NCBI RefSeq assembly: GCF_900110655.1
Contig: NZ_FOEQ01000006.1
Span: forward strand, 186,001 to 250,000
Length of the DNA stretch: 64,000 nucleotides
Direction of reading: 5' to 3'
Origin: Pseudomonas soli
GTDB lineage: Bacteria; Pseudomonadota; Gammaproteobacteria; Pseudomonadales; Pseudomonadaceae
Shown: positions 54,001 to 62,500 of the stretch, in pieces
Layout of the letters: the number at the start of each line of letters is the position of its first letter
Numbering within the stretch: the stretch's first letter is position 1
Notes under the pieces: model-generated
The model's database searches: none
Told to the model about the DNA's origin: nothing
What the model saw: only the letters and a program-made list of their open reading frames with translations
Made by a program: the position numbers and the translations under genes

Positions 54001-55375
54001 CCGCCTGCACCGCGAAGTCCTGCGCACCCAGGGCAACCTCGATACCCACAGCGAGTACGACCGATCCGGCCGCTTGCGTTCGCGTCGAAGTCGACCGCGT
54101 GGAATGCCCAGGCAGCTGCCAGCCCCCCTGCAGCAGCACTTCGAATACGACCTGGCGGACAACCTCACAACGCGCTTACGGCAGAGCCCTGGCGAGCAGC
54201 ACGCACAGCATCTGCGCCACGATGCCAGTGAACGCATCATCGCCAGCCAGCCAACCGGTATGCAGCCGGGCGAAACCTTCACCTATGATGCGGCAGCCAA
54301 CCTGCTCGATGGCCCACAAGGTGGCTGGGTCCGCCACAATCGCGTGCTGACTTACCAGGACAAGCGTTACCGCTATGACGCTTTTGGCCGACTCATCGAG
54401 AAGCGTAGCGCGCGGCGCGGTGTGCAGCGCTTGCGTTACGATGCCGAGCACCGTCTGATCGAAGTGCGCTCCCAGCACAGCGGACGCGAGCGCGTGGTGC
54501 GCATGCAGTACGACCCCCTTGGCAGACGCATCGCCAAGAGCGAATACGATGATACGGGGCAGTGCCTCGGCCTCACCCGGTTCGACTGGGACGGCTACCG
54601 CTTGCTCGAAGAGCGTCGCCATGGGCAACGCTGCCTCTACCTGTATGAAGACGACAGCCATGAGCCCCTGGCCCGTGTCGACGGCCTGGGCGAGTACCAG
54701 CAGATACATCACTACCACAACGACCTCAATGGCCTGGCGGAGCAACTGAGTGATGAAGCTGGCAACATCGTTTGGCAGGCCCGCTATCAGGTCTGGGGTA
54801 ATACGGTGCAGGAACTGCGCGAGCCGGCACTCGTCGAGCAACAAAACCTGAGGTTCCAGGGCCAGTACCTTGATAGGGAAACCGGCCTGCACTACAACTT
54901 GTTCCGCTTCTACGATCCGGATGTGGGTCGGTTTACCCAGCCGGATCCGATCGGCCTGGCGGGCGGGCTGAACTTGTACCAATACGCCCCGACACCCGCC
55001 ACCTGGATCGACCCACTAGGGCTGGAAGTCTGCCGGTTGAGTAGCGCAGACAAGAAGAAGATGGGGCGCGCGCCCAAAAACATGAAAAACCCGCACCGGC
55101 ACCACATCGTTCGGGAAAACGCGCCACGCAACTGGAAACAGCAGAACCGTGACTACATCCTCAATGCGCAGGCGATCATGGCCAAGCATAAAATCGACCT
55201 GAACACCGATTTACGCAATTTCACCTGGGCGCGCAATGGCGGCAAAACCCACACTGTCGCGTCGGCCCAGAAAGTCTTCGAGCGTCTGCAGAAAGCCGAT
55301 GCCAAAGGATTGAAAGCGGTGGAGCGCGAATTAAAACGCATGGGACTGGCCTTCAAACGGGGAACTTTCATCTGA
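51002..55375 (+). CDS. PAAR-Rhs T6SS effector with C-terminal HHI nuclease-like toxin
   Basis: A 1457-residue effector. Residues ~22-75 hold a prePAAR hydrophobic region (ANVAIGALATAAVGAALGITV, GCFVLGAVVGLVVGVVMA). A PAAR domain spans about 176-240 (YLAEGSSKVLINGHPACRSGDRSTCEAVI). A YD/Rhs β-shell follows, ending in the core motif DVGRFTQPDPIGLAGGLNLYQY and the cleavage-type DPLGLE near residue 1340. The last ~116 residues are the variable toxin: a basic stretch, PHRHHIVRE (H1365, H1367, H1368), W/Q-N-RDYILNAQA and NFTWARNGGKTHTVASAQKVFERL. The HHI pair followed by a later Asn-H pattern suggests an AHH/HNH-type nuclease; this is inference. Codon use becomes more AT-rich in the tip, as with exchanged cassettes. 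Loaded through the Eag protein; immunity is the next gene. Confidence 0.9.
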   Translation: MSDALWAAREGDALLHTSVMADIIGGVLEVAANVAIGALATAAVGAALGITVVTGGLGCFVLGAVVGLVVGVVMAKTGADTGLSRLCEGIGNALFPPTVQATIASGSPNTKTNGKRAARAAGVVTAPSAPASGEGGDAQAEEQEETFLDMAKGFFSQMWRPTVASPSANTQEAPDDKVLCTKHPPMPPQYLAEGSSKVLINGHPACRSGDRSTCEAVIVDGGLVSDNVRIGGGPIVVREIRSGKTPGIGLAITALMMLRGRGGKFYSKFGCMLIGGVTSLVTSQVTSALTSAIAGSPNPVHAPTGAKILNGEAELDFELPALIPLDWQRYYNSHGEREAGLLGSGWSVPYEVHIDVIPHADGGESLVFNDEQARAIDMGHLPLGDALYSTGEGLSVRRALNGEVLIEDRDGRYRLFEQVPGNPARLRLSQIGDRNDNRVYLDYDDRGRLRGLRDTFGLVEVELHYSPQWPQRVSHVQRRFADTSTEQLVSYNYDDRGNLTEVRDAQGQVKRRFAYDQGQRMIEHQLPTGLRCHYEWVLTEDGWRVARHWTDEGDEYLFEYDVAAGVTRITDGLQRQSIRIWNNQYQVTAYTDALGRTWRFDWNDERQLLAASDPDGGLWTFDYDTSGNLAQTIDPLGRSESTHWMEHWALPRAWTDAAGNCWQYGYDQRGNCVRETDPLGLVTRYRHDGHGRTVEIVDAMGKARQLQWNDLGLISAFTDCSGYTTRLVYDRHGYLATVVDAQGERTDYRHDAQGRLLEVRTPDGRSEHYRYNTASLLVRREDPTGHGYEFHYDVCGRLQRQVDPLGRTVAYRYDTYGRLLSLANENGESYRFTWDPADRLVEQRDLDGSARRYHYDRLDCLQRLDYMPAPHGLGLALVPGTPMAPISHVFERDAGGRLLAKVTDDGRTEHQYDALDQLLMVRFTDNQGDSQQLGFAYDALGRLIEEHGTSGVLRHHYDELGNRIRTQLPDGRELNQLYYGSGYLHQVNLDGKVICDFERDRLHREVLRTQGNLDTHSEYDRSGRLRSRRSRPRGMPRQLPAPLQQHFEYDLADNLTTRLRQSPGEQHAQHLRHDASERIIASQPTGMQPGETFTYDAAANLLDGPQGGWVRHNRVLTYQDKRYRYDAFGRLIEKRSARRGVQRLRYDAEHRLIEVRSQHSGRERVVRMQYDPLGRRIAKSEYDDTGQCLGLTRFDWDGYRLLEERRHGQRCLYLYEDDSHEPLARVDGLGEYQQIHHYHNDLNGLAEQLSDEAGNIVWQARYQVWGNTVQELREPALVEQQNLRFQGQYLDRETGLHYNLFRFYDPDVGRFTQPDPIGLAGGLNLYQYAPTPATWIDPLGLEVCRLSSADKKKMGRAPKNMKNPHRHHIVRENAPRNWKQQNRDYILNAQAIMAKHKIDLNTDLRNFTWARNGGKTHTVASAQKVFERLQKADAKGLKAVERELKRMGLAFKRGTFI

Positions 55376-56529
55376 TGATCGACTGGCAACAACTCTACGA
55401 AAAGCATGAGACCAAGCTCGACCGCCTCTATGACGATGTAGAAGAGGGCAAGCTGGAGCGGCTACGTGCGTTCGCACAAAAATACCCCGAGCTGCTGGTG
55501 CTGCCCCGCTATGGCGAGGCCGACGAGGAAGGGCTGCTGCATATGGCCGCCCGGGCCGGACAGACTGCGAACTGTGGCCTGCTCCTGGAGCTGGGCCTGG
55601 CGCCTAACCAGCCGTATGTAGACGAGGGCCATGCCAGTGCACTCGAACTGGCAGCCAGTGAAGGGCACCTTGAAACCTGCGTTTGCCTGCTCGATGCCGG
55701 TGCCTGGGTCGATGGCCTGCCACTCAGCGTCTGCCCACCGCTATACGCAGCGGCCCAATCGGGCCACAACGAGGTCGTCGCACTGCTGCTGACTCGAGGC
55801 GCACAGGTCAATCGCCTGCACCGACGCGCCAATGACAGCGCACTGGACGCTGCGCGTGAATGGGGGCATCAGCGCACGGTCGATCTGCTGCTCGAACACG
55901 GCGCACGCAGCATCAACGATGTCGAGGGTGCCGATGCCGAAGGCGCCGGACAGGCCATTGTCACCTTCGTGCACAATACTGCTGGGTGGGTCCTGCCCAC
56001 CGAGTTCTGCCCCCCCAGTGAAGACCCTCGCAGCACGCTGCATGTCAGCCTGATCGATAGCAAGACTGACTACAAGCTGTTGTTCACCAGCGGCCTGTAC
56101 CAGGTTGCCCCGATGACCGAGTTGTTCCTCTGCCTGCCAGGTGACTGGGCACTGCCCCAGGCCGGATTGCCGGTGCCAGACGCCTGGTGTTTTCCAGTAC
56201 GAATGCTGGCACGCCTCGCCGCCACAACCTTCGAGCACGGCCCGGTGGCCGAGGGCATGCTGTTCCAGCGTGACGATCCACAATTTGCCGACCTGCGCTG
56301 GCCTTGCGCGGTGGATGCGCTGTTGGCGGTGGACAAGCCCTGGAACAAGCATGGTGATGACGTGCGGATTCCCGAAAGTGACAAGGTCACCCTGCTGACC
56401 CTGGCACCGGTGAAGTTCACCGGCAAGGGTGCTCCGACCGCCAAGGCCCTGGCCGCGCTCATCGAACGTAAACGCAAGGCGAGCTGGAAGGCCTTGGCGC
56501 TGGAGGGGCCGACTGAAGCCCCTGTGTAG
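55375..56529 (+). CDS. Ankyrin-repeat / suppressor-of-fused (SUFU) immunity protein
   Basis: A 384-residue cytoplasmic protein. Residues ~45-185 contain four ankyrin repeats (GLLHMAARAGQTANCGLLLELG, ALELAASEGHLETCVCLLDAGA, PLYAAAQSGHNEVVALLLTRGAQVN, ALDAAREWGHQRTVDLLLEHGA). Residues ~195-384 resemble a SUFU domain (TFVHNTAGWVLPTEFCPPS, ELFLCLPGDWALPQ, LLTLAPVKFTGKGAP). Both domain types are known among immunity proteins of polymorphic toxin systems; their fusion here, with the start codon sharing one base with the Rhs stop (TGATG), makes it the probable immunity protein for the Rhs toxin tip. It is cytoplasmic, as needed against a nuclease. Confidence 0.85.
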   Translation: MIDWQQLYEKHETKLDRLYDDVEEGKLERLRAFAQKYPELLVLPRYGEADEEGLLHMAARAGQTANCGLLLELGLAPNQPYVDEGHASALELAASEGHLETCVCLLDAGAWVDGLPLSVCPPLYAAAQSGHNEVVALLLTRGAQVNRLHRRANDSALDAAREWGHQRTVDLLLEHGARSINDVEGADAEGAGQAIVTFVHNTAGWVLPTEFCPPSEDPRSTLHVSLIDSKTDYKLLFTSGLYQVAPMTELFLCLPGDWALPQAGLPVPDAWCFPVRMLARLAATTFEHGPVAEGMLFQRDDPQFADLRWPCAVDALLAVDKPWNKHGDDVRIPESDKVTLLTLAPVKFTGKGAPTAKALAALIERKRKASWKALALEGPTEAPV

Positions 56530-56693
56530 GGGTATGGATACCTGTATGCCGAGGGACCGGCAGGTACGGCGCGGTAGCCGGTGTCCGCGCCAGGCGCATC
56601 CGCGTCGAGTAACAGTCTTTTACCGAAACCCCAGGTTTTCCCTGCGCAACCTTTGCCTATCCTAGGCCGGGTCATCCCGCCTGCGATGGACCC

Positions 56694-58361
56694 ATGAAAG
56701 ACTCGCTCCCCAGCCGCTATGCCTGCCTGTTCCTGTGTCTGGTCTTCACGATTGCCAGTGCCCCTTTGCTGCTTGCCCACACCTGGCTCTGGCCCTTTAC
56801 CGTCACCAGCGCCCTGCTCAGCCTGGTCGGCCTCAACGACCTGCGCCAACGCCACCACGCCGTGCGCCGCAACTACCCGATCCTGGGCAATATCCGCTAC
56901 CTGATCGAGACCATCCGCCCGGAGATCCGCCAGTACCTGATCGAGGGCGACGACGACAAGCTGCCGTTCTCCCGCGCCCAGCGTTCGCTGGTGTACGCCA
57001 GGGCCAAGAACGAAAGTGCCGAGAAAGCCTTCGGCACGCTCAATGATGCCTACAAACCGGGCTTCGAGTTCATCAGCCACTCGATGCTGCCGGTGCCGAT
57101 GCCCGACCCTGCGTCGTTCCGCATCCGCATCGGCGGCCCGCAGTGCCGCCAACCGTACTCGGCGTCGATCTTCAATATCTCGGCCATGAGCTTCGGCGCC
57201 CTCAGCGCCAACGCCATCGCCGCGCTGAACAAGGGCGCGCGCCTTGGTCGCTTCGCCCATGACACTGGCGAGGGCAGCATCAGTCCCTACCACCGCGAAC
57301 ACGGCGGCGACCTGATCTGGGAAATCGGCAGCGGCTACTTCGGCTGCCGCACCGAGGACGGCCAGTTCGACCCCGAGCGCTTCGCCGAGCAGGCCCGTGC
57401 CGCCCAGGTGAAGATGATCGAGATCAAGCTCAGCCAGGGCGCCAAGCCGGGCCATGGCGGGATCCTACCGGCGCACAAGGTCAGCGCCGAGATCGCCGCC
57501 ACCCGAGGCGTGCGCGAGGGCGAGGACTGCATCTCGCCGGCCGCCCACAGTGTTTTCGCCACGCCGCGGGAACTGCTGCAGTTCGTCGCCCGGCTGCGCG
57601 AGCTGTCTGGCGGCAAGCCGGTGGGCTTCAAGTTCTGCCTGGGCCACCCGTGGGAGTTCATGGGCATCGCCAAGGCCATGCTGGCCACCGGCATCACCCC
57701 GGACTTCATCGTCGTCGACGGCAAGGAAGGCGGCACCGGCGCGGCGCCCCGGGAGTTCTCCGACAACATGGGCGTGCCGCTGCGTGAGGGCCTGATGTTC
57801 GTGCACAACACCTTGGTGGGGCTGAACCTGCGCGAGCGCATCCGCATCGGCGCGGCGGGCAAGCTGGTCAGCGCCTTCGACATAGCCTGCGTGCTGGCCA
57901 TCGGCGCGGACTGGGTCAACTCGGCCCGGGGCTTCATGTTCGCCATCGGCTGCATCCAGTCGCAAAGCTGCCACACCAACAAGTGCCCGACCGGCGTGGC
58001 GACCCAGGATGCGTTGCGCCAGCGCGCGCTAGTGGTGCCGGAGAAGGCCGAGCGGGTCGCCAGCTTCCACCGCAATACCCTGCACGCCTTGGCCGAGATG
58101 CTTGCCGCTGCCGGCCTGGACCATCCTTCTGAACTCAAGCCCAAGCACCTGGCGCGGCGTATCAGCGCCAGCGAGATCAGCCTGTTCTCGCAGCTGCACA
58201 CCTTCCTCAAGCCGGGCGAGCTGCTCAGCGGTGCGATCGACAGCGAGTTCTATGCACGGATGTGGCGGATGGCGCGCAGTGACAGCTTTGCGCCGGAGAC
58301 GGGGGAGATCGAGGTGGCGGCGTCGGTTAACGTGCGCCGGAAAGAAACAGCCCCGGCATAG
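56694..58361 (+). CDS. FMN-binding glutamate synthase family protein, membrane-anchored
   Basis: A 555-residue protein. Two N-terminal hydrophobic helices (about 8-55) precede the glutamate synthase central/FMN domain: FNISAMSFGALSANAIAALNKGARLG, DTGEGSISPYHR, IKLSQGAKPGHGGILP, DFIVVDGKEGGTGAAP and the 3Fe-4S cluster cysteines in CIQSQSCHTNKCPTG. It lacks the amidotransferase and GXGXG halves of GltB, as in stand-alone GltB2-type proteins, whose substrate is not established. It begins 164 bases after the T6SS immunity gene and is probably not part of that operon. Confidence 0.88.
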   Translation: MKDSLPSRYACLFLCLVFTIASAPLLLAHTWLWPFTVTSALLSLVGLNDLRQRHHAVRRNYPILGNIRYLIETIRPEIRQYLIEGDDDKLPFSRAQRSLVYARAKNESAEKAFGTLNDAYKPGFEFISHSMLPVPMPDPASFRIRIGGPQCRQPYSASIFNISAMSFGALSANAIAALNKGARLGRFAHDTGEGSISPYHREHGGDLIWEIGSGYFGCRTEDGQFDPERFAEQARAAQVKMIEIKLSQGAKPGHGGILPAHKVSAEIAATRGVREGEDCISPAAHSVFATPRELLQFVARLRELSGGKPVGFKFCLGHPWEFMGIAKAMLATGITPDFIVVDGKEGGTGAAPREFSDNMGVPLREGLMFVHNTLVGLNLRERIRIGAAGKLVSAFDIACVLAIGADWVNSARGFMFAIGCIQSQSCHTNKCPTGVATQDALRQRALVVPEKAERVASFHRNTLHALAEMLAAAGLDHPSELKPKHLARRISASEISLFSQLHTFLKPGELLSGAIDSEFYARMWRMARSDSFAPETGEIEVAASVNVRRKETAPA

Positions 58362-58370
58362 GCCGGGGCT
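58349..58370. terminator. Terminator hairpin between the convergent glutamate-synthase-domain gene and oprD-type gene
   Basis: Arms AGCCCCGGC and GCCGGGGCT with an ATAG loop. The plus-strand gene's stop codon lies inside the hairpin. Read on the minus strand it is followed by GTTTCTTT, so it mainly ends the porin transcript. Confidence 0.7.
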
Positions 58371-58391
58371 GCGGGTGACGCGGGATCAGGA

Positions 58392-59711
58392 TCAGAAGAT
58401 GCTGATCGGGTACTCGACGAATACGCGGACTTCGTTGCCGTCGTCGTTGTAACCGTTCTGCTGGACAGCATTGTTGGTCCGCAGGAAGGAGCTACGCAGT
58501 TTGACGGACAGGTCCTTGGCCGGGCCTTCCTGAACCACGTAACGGATCTGGTTGAAGATCTCGCGCTCTTTACCTTCACCGAAGCCTTGTGGGGCGCCGA
58601 CTTTACGGGTGTTGATGTTGTCACCCACTACATAGGCAAACTTGTAGGTCAGCCCCGGCACGCCGAAGGCACCGAAGTCCAGGCCGTAGCCCAGCTGCCA
58701 GGAGCGCTCGTCTTCTGCGTTGAAGTCGGACCAGTAGGAGTTGGCGAGGTAGATGGTCGAGCCACCGTCACCCACGCCACCATCGTTCTGGTACCAGCCG
58801 TAGTTGTAGCCGGTGCTGCCGGTGCTGCGCTGGTGCGCCAGGGTGAACGAGTGCGGGCCGTAAGCGTAGGTGGCGGCCAGGCTCCAGATGGTGTTGGAGT
58901 CGCCGTTGAGCTTGGCGGCACGCACGTACTTGTTGTCGATGTCCGACTTGTAGCCGTTGAAGTCCAGGGTCAGGGACTGGTCGCTGGCAATCGGGAAGAC
59001 GTAGTTCAAGCCCAGGTAGTGCTTCTTCATCACGTCTTCGTTGTCGGCGGTGTACAGCGACGCGGTGAAGTTGTCGGTGAACTTGTAGCTGCCGCCGAGC
59101 ACGTTGATCGACTTCAGGCCGCCGCCATCGCGACGCTCGGCGCTCTTGCGCGCTTCCTGGGTGAAGCGGCCGGCGTTGATTTCCAGGCCCTTGATCTCCT
59201 TGGAGGTGATCATGGTGCCGGTGAAGCTTTCTGGCAGCAGGCGACCGTCGTCGTACTGCAGGACCGGCAGGGCCGGCATCTGGTCACCGTATTTGAGTAC
59301 GGTGTTCGAAACACGGAACTTCACCGCAGCGCCACCACGGGCCAGGTTGTGCGGAGCGTTGGTCTTTTCACCATCGAAAGTGGGATCGGAACGCTTGAAG
59401 AAGTCGACACCGCCACCCTGGTTACGGCCCTTGCCGCCATCGAGGCGCAGGGCGTACAGGCCGAAGGCGTCGACACCTACACCGACGGTGCCTTGGGTGA
59501 AACCGGAGGAGAAGTTGGCGATGACACCCTGGCCCCACTGAGACTGGTCGTTGGTGTGATGCTTCTTGTCACGGTTGATGAAGGCGTTGCGCAGAAGGAC
59601 GTTGGCGTGGCTGTCCTCGATGAAGCCCTTGCTCTCGGCCTGGTCATTGGCCTGTGCCTGGGTCGCGGCGATCATCGCCAGGGCGACCAGGCTGATCCTG
59701 GTTTTCAACAT
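58392..59711 (-). CDS. OprD-family outer-membrane porin
   Basis: A 439-residue precursor. The signal peptide (MLKTRISLVALAMIAATQAQA) is followed by the OprD opening SKGFIEDSHANVLLRNAFINRD, KYGDQMPALPVLQYDDGRLLPESFTG and a C-terminal phenylalanine (VEYPISIF) for outer-membrane insertion. It is a substrate-specific 18-strand porin of the OprD/Occ family; the substrate (amino acid or aromatic acid) cannot be decided from sequence. The leader just before ATG contains an A-rich AAATAAGGAAAATAACA stretch that overlaps the ribosome site and could bind Hfq/Crc, which would mean catabolite control. Confidence 0.92.
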   Translation of the reverse strand: MLKTRISLVALAMIAATQAQANDQAESKGFIEDSHANVLLRNAFINRDKKHHTNDQSQWGQGVIANFSSGFTQGTVGVGVDAFGLYALRLDGGKGRNQGGGVDFFKRSDPTFDGEKTNAPHNLARGGAAVKFRVSNTVLKYGDQMPALPVLQYDDGRLLPESFTGTMITSKEIKGLEINAGRFTQEARKSAERRDGGGLKSINVLGGSYKFTDNFTASLYTADNEDVMKKHYLGLNYVFPIASDQSLTLDFNGYKSDIDNKYVRAAKLNGDSNTIWSLAATYAYGPHSFTLAHQRSTGSTGYNYGWYQNDGGVGDGGSTIYLANSYWSDFNAEDERSWQLGYGLDFGAFGVPGLTYKFAYVVGDNINTRKVGAPQGFGEGKEREIFNQIRYVVQEGPAKDLSVKLRSSFLRTNNAVQQNGYNDDGNEVRVFVEYPISIF

Positions 59712-60314
59712 GTTATTTTCCTTATTTCGTATTCAAAAACGCTCTGCATCAGAACGCCAGGAACCAACGCCCCTTCGTAGGTTCGACGCTATGCGGATCC
59801 AAGCCGAAGGCCCGCCAATGGTCTGCAACGGGCCTTGCAGCCGCATGGCCAGAGAATGGCCAGCAGGCGTAGAGCCCGAATCCTAGCCCTGCCTGCTTAT
59901 ACATGTCAAAAAAACGTGAAATGCAGGTTGATATAACCAAAAACAAGGTCAGCACTGGTGCATTTACATGCATATCTGTCGTGGGTCAGCGCAAATTTGT
60001 CTCTTTTGTGGAAAGCAGTCGAAATCCATAAAACCGTCATACGGCCATGTTCCCGCAGTCCTTCCGAAAGCCTTGAACTGCCCTGTTCTTCCCACTGCGC
60101 GGTCACGCGCAGAGCAACGTTGCACTCACCGCCGCTTCCACAAGCCATTCCGAAGCGCATCCTTGTGAATGCCAATACACTTCAAATCAATTCAAACAAA
60201 TAGCAACATCTTGAAACATATGTAAAGGCAACCCTTTACAAATGTCGATGCAACAGCAAATAGCAAGCATTACCATTCGCGCCCAATTTCTCACTCCTCC
60301 CTTGGACGCCTTCG
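59712..60314. promoter_or_regulatory. 603-base divergent intergenic region, oprD-type porin / TonB receptor
   Basis: No coding frame with a ribosome site is convincing here. The stretch is AT-rich. A perfect inverted repeat TGTAAAGG-CAAC-CCTTTACA (60221-60240) lies 75 bases before the receptor start. A weak Fur-like stretch (around 60258-60280) matches the consensus only partly. Confidence 0.5.
60221..60240. promoter_or_regulatory. Perfect 20-base inverted repeat before the TonB receptor gene
   Basis: Arms TGTAAAGG and CCTTTACA are exact reverse complements separated by CAAC. The site is placed where an operator for the receptor promoter would be. The regulator is unknown. Confidence 0.6.
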
Positions 60315-62405
60315 ATGCCTGCCCCCTGCCGCCTCTCACCCTTGACTCTGGGCCTGTCGCTGCTGTTCAGCACCGGCCTGGCCAGTGCCGCCACCACCAC
60401 ACTGCCGGAAACCTCGGTGACCGCCGACAGCACCCGCGAAGAGGACAACCCGCGAGTCAAGGACGTGACCACCGCGACCCGCACCTCGACCCCCGCGCGC
60501 TACGTGCCACAGGCCATCGATTCGGTGAAGACCCGCAACGTGCTGGACTACGGCAGCAGCAACCTGGGCAAGGCGCTGGAAGGCATCCCCAACGTCAGCA
60601 GTGGCGCCGACACCCGCTTCGACAGCCTGCGTATCCGCGGCTTCGACGCCAGCAACGACTTCTACCTGGACGGAGTCCGCGACGACAGCCAGTACACCCG
60701 CGACCTGCACAACATCGAGCGGGTCGAGGTACTCAAGGGGCCAGCGGCAGTGCTTTATGGCCGTGGCAGCCAGGGCGGCATCGTCAACCGGGTGAGCAAG
60801 GCGCCGGAGCACGGCCGCCGCTCGAGCATCGAGGCTCAAGGTGGCAGCCAGGACCTGCGCAGCCTATATGCCGACCTCAGCGCCGACCCCAGCGACACCC
60901 TCAGCCTGCGCCTGAACCTGGGCAACGAGGACAAGAACAGCTTCCGCGACGGCATTGACGGCAACCACCGCCAACTGTTCGCCCCGTCCATGAGCTGGCA
61001 GATCACCCCCGAGCTGAACTGGCTGGTGCAGTATGAGTACAGCCGTTACGACCGCACGCCCGACCGTGGCATCCCCGGCAACCCGCTCACCGGGCGCCCG
61101 GCCGATGTCAGCCGCAAGACCACCTACGGCGACACCCAGCGCGACTACATCAACGACCGCGCCGAGTCGCTGCGTTCGCGCCTGAACTACGAGCTGAATG
61201 ACCAGTGGCAACTGCGCCACACCTTCAGCCTGTTCACCCTGGAGAGCGACTTCGACAATACCTACCTGACCGCCTACCGCCCCGCTACCGGACTGGTGGA
61301 CCGCCAGCGCTGGCAGCAGGACCTGAGCACCCGCAATCTCTACAACACCGTCGAACTCGAAGGTCATGTAGAAACCTTCGGTCTGGAGCACACGCTGCTG
61401 GTGGGTCTGGAAATGGGCGAACAGCGTCGCAACTCGCTGCTGAGCCAAGGCGTGGGCGTGCCCTCGGTACCGCTGCAGGGGGCCACGGCCAGCCAGCAGC
61501 ACAACGGCACGATGCGGGTGTCCAGCAACAACCACACCGACGTCGAGAGCCGAGGGATCTACCTGCAGGACCAGATCCGCCTCAACGACCAGTGGCAGCT
61601 GCTGGCCGGCGGGCGCTTCGACCAGTTCGAGGTGGACACCACCAACAAACTGCGCAACATCTCGGAAAAGCAGAAGGACAACAGTTTCAGTCCGCGTATC
61701 GGCGTGGTGTACACCCCCTGGCAGGATCACTCCTTCTATGCCTCCTGGAGCAAGACCTACTCTCCGGTCGGTGGCGGCCTGATAGGCATCACCCCTGGCG
61801 CGGCCGGCAACGCCAACCAGACCGACCCGGAACAGACCCGGCAGAAGGAGATCGGGGTCAAGAGCGAATGGTTCGACGAACGCCTGAGCACCACCCTGGC
61901 GATCTACGAACTGGAACTGTACAACCGCCGTACCCGCGACCCGATCAACCCGGAACTGATCCAGCTCAGCGGCCTGCAGCGTTCACGCGGCATCGAGCTA
62001 ACCGCCACCGGCAACGTGGTGGGCAACTGGTATGTGCGCGGCGGCATCGGCCTGCAGGACGCGACCATCGTCAAGGACAACAACGGCCAGCAGGGCAACC
62101 GCATCAACGACGTGGCCAAGCGTAACGCCAGCCTGTTCGTGACCTGGAAGCCGGAGCTGGGCTGGTACGCCGAAACCGGCCTGACCCTGGTCGGCGACCG
62201 CTACGCCGACAACCAGAACACCGTGATCCTGCCGGGCTACGGCCGCTGGGACGCGCTGGCCGGTTATCGCACCCACGACTGGGATGTACGCGCGGCGTTG
62301 AGCAACATCACCGACAAGACCTACTACAGCTCGGCCACCAGTGCGGCGCAGATCCAAGTGGGCGATCCGCGCAGCCTGGTGGTGACCGGAACCTATAGCT
62401 TCTGA
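60315..62405 (+). CDS. TonB-dependent siderophore receptor
   Basis: A 696-residue precursor. The signal peptide ends near GLASA, followed by TTTLPETSVTADS (TonB-box region). The plug domain shows RYVPQAIDSVKTRNVLDYGSSNLGKALEGIPNVS, DSLRIRGFDASNDFYLDGVRDD and VEVLKGPAAVLYGRGSQGGIVNRVSK. A 22-strand barrel follows, ending in a C-terminal Phe (VVTGTYSF). It lacks the N-terminal signalling extension of FpvA-type transducers. The ligand is probably a hydroxamate or catecholate iron chelate; which cannot be told. The start ATG 60315 has only a weak ribosome site (GGAC). Confidence 0.93.
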   Translation: MPAPCRLSPLTLGLSLLFSTGLASAATTTLPETSVTADSTREEDNPRVKDVTTATRTSTPARYVPQAIDSVKTRNVLDYGSSNLGKALEGIPNVSSGADTRFDSLRIRGFDASNDFYLDGVRDDSQYTRDLHNIERVEVLKGPAAVLYGRGSQGGIVNRVSKAPEHGRRSSIEAQGGSQDLRSLYADLSADPSDTLSLRLNLGNEDKNSFRDGIDGNHRQLFAPSMSWQITPELNWLVQYEYSRYDRTPDRGIPGNPLTGRPADVSRKTTYGDTQRDYINDRAESLRSRLNYELNDQWQLRHTFSLFTLESDFDNTYLTAYRPATGLVDRQRWQQDLSTRNLYNTVELEGHVETFGLEHTLLVGLEMGEQRRNSLLSQGVGVPSVPLQGATASQQHNGTMRVSSNNHTDVESRGIYLQDQIRLNDQWQLLAGGRFDQFEVDTTNKLRNISEKQKDNSFSPRIGVVYTPWQDHSFYASWSKTYSPVGGGLIGITPGAAGNANQTDPEQTRQKEIGVKSEWFDERLSTTLAIYELELYNRRTRDPINPELIQLSGLQRSRGIELTATGNVVGNWYVRGGIGLQDATIVKDNNGQQGNRINDVAKRNASLFVTWKPELGWYAETGLTLVGDRYADNQNTVILPGYGRWDALAGYRTHDWDVRAALSNITDKTYYSSATSAAQIQVGDPRSLVVTGTYSF

Positions 62406-62448
62406 GTTGTGACAGCAGCGAGCATCAAGGACGGGCCGCCCAAACGAA

Positions 62449-62479
62449 AACGCCACCGCAATTGCGGTGGCGTTTTTTT
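62449..62479. terminator. Terminator after the TonB receptor gene
   Basis: Perfect palindrome AACGCCACCGCA / TGCGGTGGCGTT followed by seven T. It is 43 bases after the receptor stop. The opposite strand has a shorter U run and may also stop the 65-residue gene. Confidence 0.9.
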
Positions 62480-62500
62480 CTGCGACGGGTTCCTTCCCGG

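Noticed and set aside
60258..60280. Fur box upstream of the TonB receptor
   Set aside because: Only about half of the consensus positions match, so it is mentioned but not called as a site.
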